Shown here one piece after another: positions 42,578 to 50,089 of a stretch of DNA of 64,000 nucleotides (positions are counted from its first letter, which is position 1; the number at the start of each line of letters is the position of its first letter). Below the pieces are notes generated by a model, which saw only the letters and a list, made by a program, of their open reading frames with translations, searched no databases and was not told the origin of the DNA. A program made the position numbers and the translations under genes. Origin of the DNA: an uncultured Marinobacter sp. GTDB lineage: Bacteria; Pseudomonadota; Gammaproteobacteria; Pseudomonadales; Oleiphilaceae. Location of the stretch: contig NZ_CAMYMK010000008.1 of NCBI RefSeq assembly GCF_947259545.1, forward strand, positions 248,001 through 312,000, in the 5' to 3' direction.

Positions 42578-42687
42578 CAGGGAATCCGTATTGAGGTGGC
42601 CCCCGTCAGCGGGGCGAACTATGCTTCAGATAATACCCGCTTGGCGTGGCGAGTTCCTACCTGAACAATCACAGAAGGAGGCGGGCG

Positions 42688-43005
42688 TTGCAAATAGCCT
42701 ACAGGGCCCGGGATATCACCGAGGCGCACATCGTTGCCGGCCTGCTTGAGGCCAACGGCATCGAAACCTACGTTGGTGGCCACTATCTCCAGGGAGCCAT
42801 GGGGGAAATTGGTGCTGCCGGATTCAGCAACGTCTATGTGGAAGACGAAGACCTCTATCGCGCCCGGCAGCTGGCCATGGAATATGAATCGACCAGTCGC
42901 AGTGATGTTGTGACCGAGGATGACGAAGACCGCCCGGACTTTTACGCTCGCTGGTTTCTTCTGGTATTAGTGTTCCTCGTATTGTTACTGTTCAATCTTC
43001 ACTAG
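42688..43005 (+). CDS. DUF2007 domain protein with C-terminal membrane helix
   Basis: A 105-residue protein. The first 70 residues match DUF2007, a putative signal-transducing domain: IAYRARDITEAHIVAGLLEA, then GIETYVGGHYLQGAMGEIG and the acidic VYVEDEDLYRARQL. A hydrophobic tail, LLVLVFLVLLLF, anchors it. I place the start at the TTG at 42688 because AAGGAGG lies six bases upstream and the family begins there; an in-frame GTG at 42646 adds 14 residues without similarity. Function is unknown. Confidence 0.82.
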   Translation: MQIAYRARDITEAHIVAGLLEANGIETYVGGHYLQGAMGEIGAAGFSNVYVEDEDLYRARQLAMEYESTSRSDVVTEDDEDRPDFYARWFLLVLVFLVLLLFNLH

Positions 43006-43028
43006 AATTCTCCGAGAGCGAGTGATCC

Positions 43029-43571
43029 ATGTCCCGGTTGTTCTTCGGGTTGGAAATCCCGGCTGACATCAAGCAGCGTTTGCTCAAGGTGAATGCGCCG
43101 GTGCCCGGCGCCAAATGGCAAAGCCTTGAGCAGCTGCATATTACCTTGCTGTTCCTGGGAGATGTTGAGCAGGGCAGGATTACGGAACTGTGCGATGCTG
43201 TCCGGGATATCCCGGTGGAAGCGTTTGAGCTTGAGGTGACCGGTCTCGGTTGTTTCGGTCAGCCCCGTAGCCCGAGAAACCTGTGGGCGGGCGTTCAGCC
43301 GCCGGAACCCGTTCAGGTGCTGCATGATGCCCTCAAGGCCAGCTTGGCTGGCCTCCGGTACACGCCGGAGAGTCGGCCGTTTCGCCCTCATATCACGCTG
43401 GCGAGATTCAGAAAACAGCGGGGGTCGGTGGAAGAATTACTGGCGAGTCACGGCGATTCGGCTTTTGGGTACTTTGCTGTTTCCGACATCGTTCTGTTTG
43501 AAAGCAACCAGGGGCATGACGGTTCCGTCTACACAGTGGTCGAACGGTTTCCGTTGGCAGATCCATCGTGA
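43029..43571 (+). CDS. thpR: RNA 2',3'-cyclic phosphodiesterase
   Basis: A 180-residue 2H phosphoesterase (formerly 2'-5' RNA ligase). Both catalytic histidine motifs are present: LHITLLFLG and RPHITLARF. The middle motif GLGCFGQPRSPRNLWAG is typical. The enzyme opens 2',3'-cyclic phosphates on RNA. The ATG follows GAGCGAGTG. It lies 23 bases after the DUF2007 gene and may share its transcript. Confidence 0.92.
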   Translation: MSRLFFGLEIPADIKQRLLKVNAPVPGAKWQSLEQLHITLLFLGDVEQGRITELCDAVRDIPVEAFELEVTGLGCFGQPRSPRNLWAGVQPPEPVQVLHDALKASLAGLRYTPESRPFRPHITLARFRKQRGSVEELLASHGDSAFGYFAVSDIVLFESNQGHDGSVYTVVERFPLADPS

Positions 43572-43643
43572 CCGATTTCCCTTGACGAAAACCCATTCGG
43601 CCACCAAAGATGAGAGCAACTCAACGCCTTTTCCGAGGTGTCT

Positions 43644-45212
43644 ATGTGTCCGCCGTTTTCCAATCCTGATCTGCGTTTGTTTGTTCGCAATGCCACGCTG
43701 GCGGATATTCCCGGCATTATCCAGCTCAGCCGTCGCGTTTATGAAGGCACTGGCATGTACGGTTACACCAAGGGGCCGCTAACCGGGCAGATCAATACCT
43801 TTCCGGATGGCCAGTTCGTCGCCATGTTGGGCGATACGGTGGTGGGTTACTGCGCCACTTTCCGGATTGGCGAAGAGGTGGCCCTGGCTGCCCATGACTG
43901 GACTTCCATCACCGGTAACGGCTACGCCTCGCGGCACGATCCCGAAGGGGACTGGTTGTACGGTATGGAAGTGTGTGTGGATCCGGATTGCCGTGGCTAC
44001 CGTATCGGCGAACGGCTGTATAACGAGCGCAAGCAATTATGCCAGGCCCTGAACCTGAAGGGCGTTGCTTTTGCGGGCCGCCTGCCCAGCCTGCGCCAGC
44101 GCCTGAAAAAGTTTGGCAGTGTCGAGGATTACATTGACGCCATCAAGAGCAAAGAGCAGAAGGACCCGGTGCTGTCCTTTCAGCTCTATCAGGGTTTCGA
44201 TGTCCACGGTATCATTCCGCATTATCTGGATGCCGATTACGATTCCATGGGCTACGGTATCCACCTGGTCTGGCGTAACCCGAAAGTGCCCCATACCAGC
44301 GACAGCGAGCCTCGCAAACGGTATGGTCAGCGTATGCGGGACACGGTGCGTATCGGTACGGTGCAGTATCAGCAGAGGCCCGTGTCTTCCTTTGATGAGT
44401 TCAGCGAGATAGTCCGTTACTTTGTGGATGTTGTATCCACCTACAAGGGCGATTTCGTGGTGTTTCCGGAGCTCTTTACCCTCCAGTTGCTCTCCATTGA
44501 AGCCCGAAAGGGCAGCCCGGCGGAGACGTTCGCCGCCGTCACCCACTACGCAGAACGCTACCGGGAACTGATGCGGGACCTGTCTCTGCGCTACAACATC
44601 AATATTGTTGCCGGCTCCACGCCGGTGCGTGAGGAAGACGGCACCATCCGCAACATGGCCCATGTGTTCCTCCGGGACGGCCAGGTCTTTACCCAGCCCA
44701 AAATCCATCCGACGCCCAACGAGGCTTTCTGGTGGAACGTGCAGGGAGGCAACCGGGTCAGCGCCATCGAAACCGATTGCGGCACCATTGGTGTGCTGAT
44801 CTGCTACGACGCGGAGTTCCCGGAACTGACCCGCCACCTGGTGGATCAGGGCGTCCACATTATCTTTGTGCCGTTCTGTACGGACGAACGCCAGAGTTAC
44901 CTGCGGGTGAGATACTGCTGTCAGGCGCGGGCTGTGGAAAATCAAGTGTATGTGGTCATGTCCGGAAACGTCGGGAATCTGCCCAACGTACCGAACATGG
45001 AAATCCAGTACGGCCAGAGTTGTATTCTTACCCCCTGTGATTTCCCGTTCGCCCGGGATGGCATTGCGGCTGATACCGAACCAAACGTGGAAACCGTGGC
45101 TTTCGCTGATCTGCGGTCGGAGGTGCTGATCACCGCTCGTAACAGTGGTACCGTAAAAAACCTTCAGGATCGCCGGCACGATCTTTACAGCGTGACCTGG
45201 CGAGGCGAATAG
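43644..45212 (+). CDS. bifunctional GNAT N-acetyltransferase / carbon-nitrogen hydrolase
   Basis: A 522-residue fusion. Residues about 10-195 form a GNAT acetyltransferase with a C-terminal extension (VCVDPDCRGYRIGERLYNER is the CoA loop). Residues about 225-520 are a nitrilase-family amidohydrolase with the intact Glu-Lys-Cys triad: FPELFTLQL, TQPKIHPTP and LICYDAEFPE. Such fusions occur in many gammaproteobacteria; the substrate is unknown, but a joint role in amine or amide turnover is plausible. The ATG follows GAGG by seven bases. It is monocistronic. Confidence 0.9.
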   Translation: MCPPFSNPDLRLFVRNATLADIPGIIQLSRRVYEGTGMYGYTKGPLTGQINTFPDGQFVAMLGDTVVGYCATFRIGEEVALAAHDWTSITGNGYASRHDPEGDWLYGMEVCVDPDCRGYRIGERLYNERKQLCQALNLKGVAFAGRLPSLRQRLKKFGSVEDYIDAIKSKEQKDPVLSFQLYQGFDVHGIIPHYLDADYDSMGYGIHLVWRNPKVPHTSDSEPRKRYGQRMRDTVRIGTVQYQQRPVSSFDEFSEIVRYFVDVVSTYKGDFVVFPELFTLQLLSIEARKGSPAETFAAVTHYAERYRELMRDLSLRYNINIVAGSTPVREEDGTIRNMAHVFLRDGQVFTQPKIHPTPNEAFWWNVQGGNRVSAIETDCGTIGVLICYDAEFPELTRHLVDQGVHIIFVPFCTDERQSYLRVRYCCQARAVENQVYVVMSGNVGNLPNVPNMEIQYGQSCILTPCDFPFARDGIAADTEPNVETVAFADLRSEVLITARNSGTVKNLQDRRHDLYSVTWRGE

Positions 45213-45255
45213 CCGGAATCGCCTGGCGACAGCCCTAATCAAAAGGAGCGTTGTT

Positions 45256-46773
45256 TTGCCATTTGATGGCCTCATGCCATGGAAGCGATGGACCCGCATG
45301 GTGGTCCTGGTGGTATTTGCCCTGACAGCGCCGCCTGTGTTTGCTGCAGGCTGGTCCCTGATCCTGCAACAGGGGCAGATCGGCCTGTCTCTGCCGGATA
45401 TGCATTTCGGAGGATGGGCTGTGACCGGACTTCGCGCTGATGTGGTCACCGCCGTCGAGGCAGACAACCGTGTGGCTACCATTCATTTCAAGAGCGGATC
45501 CCGGTTGCAGGCGGCGCGCGTTGCTCCGGACGCTGGCGACACACCGGTTCAACTCACTGATGTCCGCGTGGATCTGAGGGGTGTCACCCTGACAGTGAAT
45601 CTCGGAGGCAGTGGCCCCTTGGCCGAGCGAAGCGCTGTGGCTGGTGAGGTGGTTATCGACGCTGGAACAGTGCAGCATCCGCGCCTCAGAAGTCAGGGCT
45701 GGCGATTTGAGGGCGTGGTGAATGGCCCCCTGACGGATCTGCGGGCTGAAGGTCAGGTGCGGTCTGATTCCGGTCTGGTTGCTGATGTGACGGTGAGAAA
45801 CGTGCCTGGCGAATACCTGGCTGCCCGTGCTTCTGCGGAGGTTAGTGGGGCGCAGGGCAGCAAGGCGATGGCGGGTACCCTGGCTGACTGGCCAGAGCTT
45901 ATGGAGCTGCATACAGGGCAGGTACGGGCCGAAGCGGAATTTCGCATGGAGCCCGATACCCCGTTGACACTCGATGGCCGGTTTCATTTCGACGGCGTTG
46001 ACGGGATCATGGATCGTACTGCGATATCCGATCTGAACGGGCGGCTGTTGATCCGCCTGGAACGTGGATTGCTGACCGCTCGCTTTCGCGACGTGACTAT
46101 TGGTCAGATCAACTCCGGCATTGGCATGGGGCCCGTTCGTTTTCTGGCTGACTATGAGGCTCCGCTATCTGGTGTGCTGGCCGGCGTTCTGGATATCCAG
46201 CAGGCAAATGCCGGGTTTCTGGGCGGCAACCTGAGGGTGGCGCCCGGTACCATCGATCTTGCCGGGAAGCGCCCTCAGGTCCCGATTGATGTGTATGAAA
46301 TTTCCCTGGCGCGGCTACTGCAGGTTTACCCGACAGAGGGCTTTGAAGGTACCGGAGAGCTCAGTGGCCGTATACCGGTCATGGTCACTGAAACCGGTAT
46401 CGAGGTTGAGCAGGGCCAGATTTCAGCCCTCGCGCCCGGTGGGCTGATGAAATTCCCCGCCGAGAGGCTCCAGGCGATGCTCGGCAGCAGTCAGGCCATG
46501 GACCTGGTGGTGGACGCGTTGCAGAATTTTCATTATTCGGTGCTGGAGAGCACGATAGACTACGATGAAAAGGGCAAGCTGGTGCTTGGTTTGAGACTGG
46601 AGGGGGAGAACCCTGAGGTCAGAGGCGGGCAACCGGTGGTGTTGAATATCAGTCTCGAGGAGGACATTCCCGCCCTGTTAACCAGCCTCCAGTTGAGTGG
46701 CAGGGTAAATGAAGCCGTGACCGAACGAGTTCGGGAGCGACTGCAACAATCCGGGGAGGAGACAGTGCCATGA
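45256..46773 (+). CDS. ydbH: YdbH-family AsmA-like protein, short form
   Basis: A 505-residue exported protein with an N-terminal signal or anchor (about residues 15-32). The repeated beta-strand content (GAGVLDIQQA-like, AELSG) and the C-terminal part match the YdbH dicarboxylate-transport-like domain. In E. coli YdbH pairs with the lipoprotein YnbE to bridge the two membranes for phospholipid transfer; that protein is about 880 residues, so this copy is much shorter. TTG at 45256 has the best ribosome site (AAGGAG); an ATG at 45274 is the alternative. It overlaps ynbE by four bases. Confidence 0.85.
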   Translation: MPFDGLMPWKRWTRMVVLVVFALTAPPVFAAGWSLILQQGQIGLSLPDMHFGGWAVTGLRADVVTAVEADNRVATIHFKSGSRLQAARVAPDAGDTPVQLTDVRVDLRGVTLTVNLGGSGPLAERSAVAGEVVIDAGTVQHPRLRSQGWRFEGVVNGPLTDLRAEGQVRSDSGLVADVTVRNVPGEYLAARASAEVSGAQGSKAMAGTLADWPELMELHTGQVRAEAEFRMEPDTPLTLDGRFHFDGVDGIMDRTAISDLNGRLLIRLERGLLTARFRDVTIGQINSGIGMGPVRFLADYEAPLSGVLAGVLDIQQANAGFLGGNLRVAPGTIDLAGKRPQVPIDVYEISLARLLQVYPTEGFEGTGELSGRIPVMVTETGIEVEQGQISALAPGGLMKFPAERLQAMLGSSQAMDLVVDALQNFHYSVLESTIDYDEKGKLVLGLRLEGENPEVRGGQPVVLNISLEEDIPALLTSLQLSGRVNEAVTERVRERLQQSGEETVP

Positions 46774-46982
46774 CGAATGAATTGCGGTCGCGCCGGCCGC
46801 TTACGGTGAGTTCATTGATGCTGTTGCTGCCGCTGGCGTTATACGCCTGTACGCCAACGGTGCAGATGGCCGCACCAAAAGAACCGATAACGGTGAATCT
46901 GAACGTCAAGATCCAGCACGAAATCTACGTCAAAGTGGACAAGGAAGTGGATGAGCTGTTCAGTGAGCAGGGACTGTTCTGA
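46770..46982 (+). CDS. ynbE: YnbE family outer-membrane lipoprotein
   Basis: A 70-residue lipoprotein. The lipobox is LYACTPTVQ, then the conserved KEPITVNLNVKIQHEIYV and a charged KVDKEVDELF tail. In E. coli YnbE is an outer-membrane lipoprotein that stacks beta strands onto YdbH, completing the bridge. Its start overlaps the ydbH stop (ATGA), and ydbL follows after 29 bases, the same order as in E. coli. Confidence 0.9.
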   Translation: MTNELRSRRPLTVSSLMLLLPLALYACTPTVQMAAPKEPITVNLNVKIQHEIYVKVDKEVDELFSEQGLF

Positions 46983-47011
46983 GCGAAGCCGGACATTGTA
47001 AGGGGTTGAAG

Positions 47012-47356
47012 ATGAAACGACTGATACAACTGGGTGCCTTCATTCTGGCGATCGCTATGAGTGTGCCGGCGCTTGCCATGGGACTGGATGAAGCCAAGCA
47101 GAAGCTGGAATCCGTCAAGCAGCAGGGCCTGGTGGGAGAGACGCCGACAGGCTACCTCGATGTGGTCCGTGGCGAAGGGGATGCCCGCGAGGTGGTTGAG
47201 GCCATAAACAGTGCCCGCAGGGATGAGTACACCCGCATTGCGGAAAAACACGACATTCCGGTAACCCAGGTGGAAACGGTGGCCGGCAAGAAAGCGATCG
47301 AGAAAACGCCCTCCGGTCAGTTCGTGTTGATCGAAGGGCAGTGGGTGAAAAAATAG
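47012..47356 (+). CDS. ydbL: YdbL family periplasmic protein (DUF1318)
   Basis: A 114-residue exported protein. The signal peptide ends at VPALAMGLDEAK (about residue 22). The mature part has GLVGETPTGYLDVV and NSARRDEYTRIAEKHDIPVTQVE, followed by a C-terminal strand FVLIEGQWVKK, as in E. coli YdbL. It is thought to modulate assembly of the YdbH-YnbE bridge. The start at 47012 is preferred over a TTG two codons earlier because AAGGGG is well spaced. Confidence 0.9.
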   Translation: MKRLIQLGAFILAIAMSVPALAMGLDEAKQKLESVKQQGLVGETPTGYLDVVRGEGDAREVVEAINSARRDEYTRIAEKHDIPVTQVETVAGKKAIEKTPSGQFVLIEGQWVKK

Positions 47357-47398
47357 AAACCTGGCGTTGCTGGTGGAGCCGGAGGGCGATGAGTTTCC

Positions 47399-47890
47399 CT
47401 ATACGGAAAAAGGTGATGCCACCTTGAACCAGTAATCCTCCATGACCTGGACAATCTGGACCAATCCCTCGAAACGCAGAGGCATATGGATAACTGATGC
47501 GGCTCCCAGCCGGTATAGTTCCGGGGTGTTAGGCGACGTGCTATGCCGGTAAAAAACAATCACTGGCATCGCCTTTAATGTTGGGGTCTGCTTGACCCGG
47601 GCCAAAATGTCAGCGTTGGACCATTTGCCATCGTCCAGAGCGATCATCAGCAGGTTGGGCAATGAGGACCTGCCGGAAACATGATCAGTGCAAGCAGCAT
47701 CCAGTGCTTCAAAAAGCTGGTCCGGGTCCTCAAAGATAAGCAGATCATGCCCCATTGAATTGACTTGCAGCGCATCAGTAAGCTCCTCCCGCTCATCATC
47801 CGATGAAGCGAGAAGCGCAATTCTGAACGATTTTTTATAACCTGGAGATTCCATTCGTCGATCATTCCCTGGGCCGACTGGCATGTTCAT
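47399..47890 (-). CDS. degenerate receiver-domain protein
   Basis: A 163-residue protein with the fold order of a response-regulator receiver domain: FRIALLASSDDEREELTDALQ, LLIFEDPDQLFEAL, LLMIALDDGKWSNADI, MPVIVFYRHS and AASVIHMPLRFEGLVQIVQV. The first acidic pocket is weak, the usual KP is replaced by MP, and the Lys is lost, so phosphorylation may not occur. It probably binds a partner without phosphoryl transfer. It is the last gene of a four-gene signalling operon; its ATG overlaps the preceding stop by four bases. Confidence 0.8.
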   Translation of the reverse strand: MNMPVGPGNDRRMESPGYKKSFRIALLASSDDEREELTDALQVNSMGHDLLIFEDPDQLFEALDAACTDHVSGRSSLPNLLMIALDDGKWSNADILARVKQTPTLKAMPVIVFYRHSTSPNTPELYRLGAASVIHMPLRFEGLVQIVQVMEDYWFKVASPFSV

Positions 47891-49662
47891 TGGCCGTTAC
47901 TCCCCTCCACTGATGGCGATGGGCCGGATTTTTCAAGATCCTTGCCATTGTGGCTTTGGGCGAATCGCAGCGCTTGTTCTGCTGGCATTGGCTTGGCAAT
48001 CAAATAACCTTGCCCCATGCTGCAATTCATCGCGGTAAGTGCCTGAAATTGTGCCTCGGTTTCAATCCCCTCAGCAACAACTTGCATACCAAGCGATTCC
48101 GCCATGGTAACGATTGCGCGACAGATTGCCGGTTCTGCCAGTGAGTCCACCCCTTCAACAGAGACAAAGCTCTTATCGATCTTGAGGCAATCGGCGGGGA
48201 AATGCTTCAGATACTTGAGCGAGGAATACCCTGTGCCGAAATCATCAATCGAGATCCTGGCTCCGGTTGACCGTATCTGTTCGAGCTCCGCCAGGGCATT
48301 ATCGTCTTCCGAGTTCATGTCTACCAGGGTTTCCTCGGTCAGCTCTATTTCCAGCAGGCTTGCGGGGATTCCTTCCCTTTCCAGAATCGCTTTCAGAGAG
48401 GCTCCGAAGTTGCCGGGTTTTAGCTGGATCGGCGATACGTTGATGGCAATTGGAAAATCGGAGACGCCAGCCGCTTCCCAGGCCTTCAGCATTTTGCAGG
48501 CCTGGCGGATGACCCACTCACCCAGTGGCACGATCAGCCCGGTTTTCTCTGCAATCGGTATGAATTCTGCCGGGGACACAAACCGCCTGACGCCACCCTC
48601 ATCTTCAAGCCAGCGAAGCAGGGCCTCAAACCCGATAATTTTTCGGTCAGAGAGGTTCCACTTGGGTTGCAGGTAGAGCTCGCACTCGTTGTGTTCCATC
48701 GCCCTACGTAGCCCTTTCTCAAGCTTGATACTCTTTTCCAGCTGAGTCTGTAGCTTGGCAGTGAAGCACTGTAACCGGTTTATCCCGTGTCGCTTGGCTT
48801 CGTAAAGAGCGATATCGGCCTTTTGCATCAGTTTTATGGGCGTCTTTCCATTCTCCGGATAGAGCGCAATGCCAATGCTGGCGGATATGTTCAGTTCATG
48901 GCCACGAATGGCGGTTGGCGGGGCGATTGCATCGAGAAGCTTGTTGGCCACCAGTACCGCATCTTCATAGGCATTAATTTCGTCGACCAGAATCGTGAAT
49001 TCGTCTCCGCCAATTCTGGCCGCAAAGTCGGAGCCGCGAAGCACTTTGCGTATGCGATCTGCAATCAGGGTCAGCAACAGATCGCCCGTTGGGTGTCCCA
49101 GCGAGTCGTTTATTTCTTTGAAACGGTCAAGGTCAAGGAACAGTACGGCCAATTTGCCCTTTTTACGTTCCGCCCTCGCCAGTGACGCTTCCAGCATTTC
49201 TTCGAACAACAGACGGTTACCAAGGCCGGTCAGTGGGTCTCGTTTGGCCAATTGTTCCAGGTTGATCTCAGCGCGTTTGTGCTCCACCGCATGATGAATC
49301 GTGCGCTCCAGGAGGGACGTGGATAACTCGTTTTTGGGAATGAAGTCGGCAGCTCCCAGTTCGATCACTTCATCGTCTATTCGGCCTGAATCCGCCCCGG
49401 TCAGTACGACAACTGGTTGTGGGATATGCAGTACCGATGCCTCTTTGAGAAAATCGATAGCAGTGTCAGCGCCGAGGAAATAATCCAGCAGGAAAATGTC
49501 ATGGCATTCTTCAGTAAGATACTGCTGTGCTTGCTGAAAGCTTCTCACGTGCGTGAGCTGAAAACGAAACCGTTGAGATGCCTGAAGAAGACTTTCCAGG
49601 ATCATGAAGTCTGCTTCGTCATCCTCAATGACGACAACGTTGAACTCATTATTCGTTGACAT
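47887..49662 (-). CDS. REC-GGDEF-EAL response regulator
   Basis: A 591-residue c-di-GMP enzyme. Residues about 8-125 are a receiver domain with phospho-acceptor Asp60 and Lys110. Residues about 140-300 form a GGDEF domain with intact GGDEF (218-222) and an I-site RGSD (209-212). Residues about 315-570 form an EAL domain with FEALLRW, ELTEETL, DDFGTGYSSL, KIDKSFV and EGIE, all of which look catalytic. Both synthesis and breakdown of c-di-GMP could be switched by the upstream kinase. It overlaps both neighbouring genes. Confidence 0.93.
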   Translation of the reverse strand: MSTNNEFNVVVIEDDEADFMILESLLQASQRFRFQLTHVRSFQQAQQYLTEECHDIFLLDYFLGADTAIDFLKEASVLHIPQPVVVLTGADSGRIDDEVIELGAADFIPKNELSTSLLERTIHHAVEHKRAEINLEQLAKRDPLTGLGNRLLFEEMLEASLARAERKKGKLAVLFLDLDRFKEINDSLGHPTGDLLLTLIADRIRKVLRGSDFAARIGGDEFTILVDEINAYEDAVLVANKLLDAIAPPTAIRGHELNISASIGIALYPENGKTPIKLMQKADIALYEAKRHGINRLQCFTAKLQTQLEKSIKLEKGLRRAMEHNECELYLQPKWNLSDRKIIGFEALLRWLEDEGGVRRFVSPAEFIPIAEKTGLIVPLGEWVIRQACKMLKAWEAAGVSDFPIAINVSPIQLKPGNFGASLKAILEREGIPASLLEIELTEETLVDMNSEDDNALAELEQIRSTGARISIDDFGTGYSSLKYLKHFPADCLKIDKSFVSVEGVDSLAEPAICRAIVTMAESLGMQVVAEGIETEAQFQALTAMNCSMGQGYLIAKPMPAEQALRFAQSHNGKDLEKSGPSPSVEGSNGQ

Positions 49663-50089
49663 CGGGTAACTCCACGATGGAACACCAATAACTATTGAAA
49701 ACCTTTATCTGACTGACCAGCTTCTCAAAGTCGACCGGTTTGGATATGAAGGAACTCGCTCCCAGGTCATAGCTCCTGAAAACTTCCTCTTCCCGGTTGG
49801 AGGTTGTCAGGACAATGATCGGTATATGCTTCAGATTCGGATCATTCTTGATCTCTATCAGACAATCCCGGCCGTCTTTTTTGGGCATATTCAGGTCCAG
49901 CAGGATGAGATCCGGAAATGGGCAGTCCGCAGTGTTATAGGGAGGTACACGGCGGAGATAGTTCAACAACTCCTCGCCGTTCTCTACGAAATACAGGGGG
50001 TTAATGGATTTGCTTTCCAGGAAGGCTTCCTCGGTAAGCATACGATCCAGCGGATCATCATCAGCCATTAAAATCGTGATCGGTTTCAT
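49649..50089 (-). CDS. single-domain response regulator, Rcp1 type
   Basis: A 146-residue stand-alone receiver. The acidic pocket is DDD (10-12), the phospho-acceptor Asp65 (LILLDLNMPKKDG), the Thr in LTTSN, and Lys117 (SKPVDF). The extended loop with YNTADCPFPDL resembles Rcp1, the partner of cyanobacterial phytochromes. It has no output domain, so it likely passes the phosphoryl group or binds a target. Its start overlaps the kinase stop (ATGA) and its end overlaps the next gene by 14 bases. Confidence 0.93.
   Translation of the reverse strand: MKPITILMADDDPLDRMLTEEAFLESKSINPLYFVENGEELLNYLRRVPPYNTADCPFPDLILLDLNMPKKDGRDCLIEIKNDPNLKHIPIIVLTTSNREEEVFRSYDLGASSFISKPVDFEKLVSQIKVFNSYWCSIVELPDVNE

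Noticed and set aside
44037..45482. 481-codon minus-strand frame
   Set aside because: It is antisense to the GNAT-nitrilase gene, whose catalytic residues are intact; the shadow frame shows no domain pattern.
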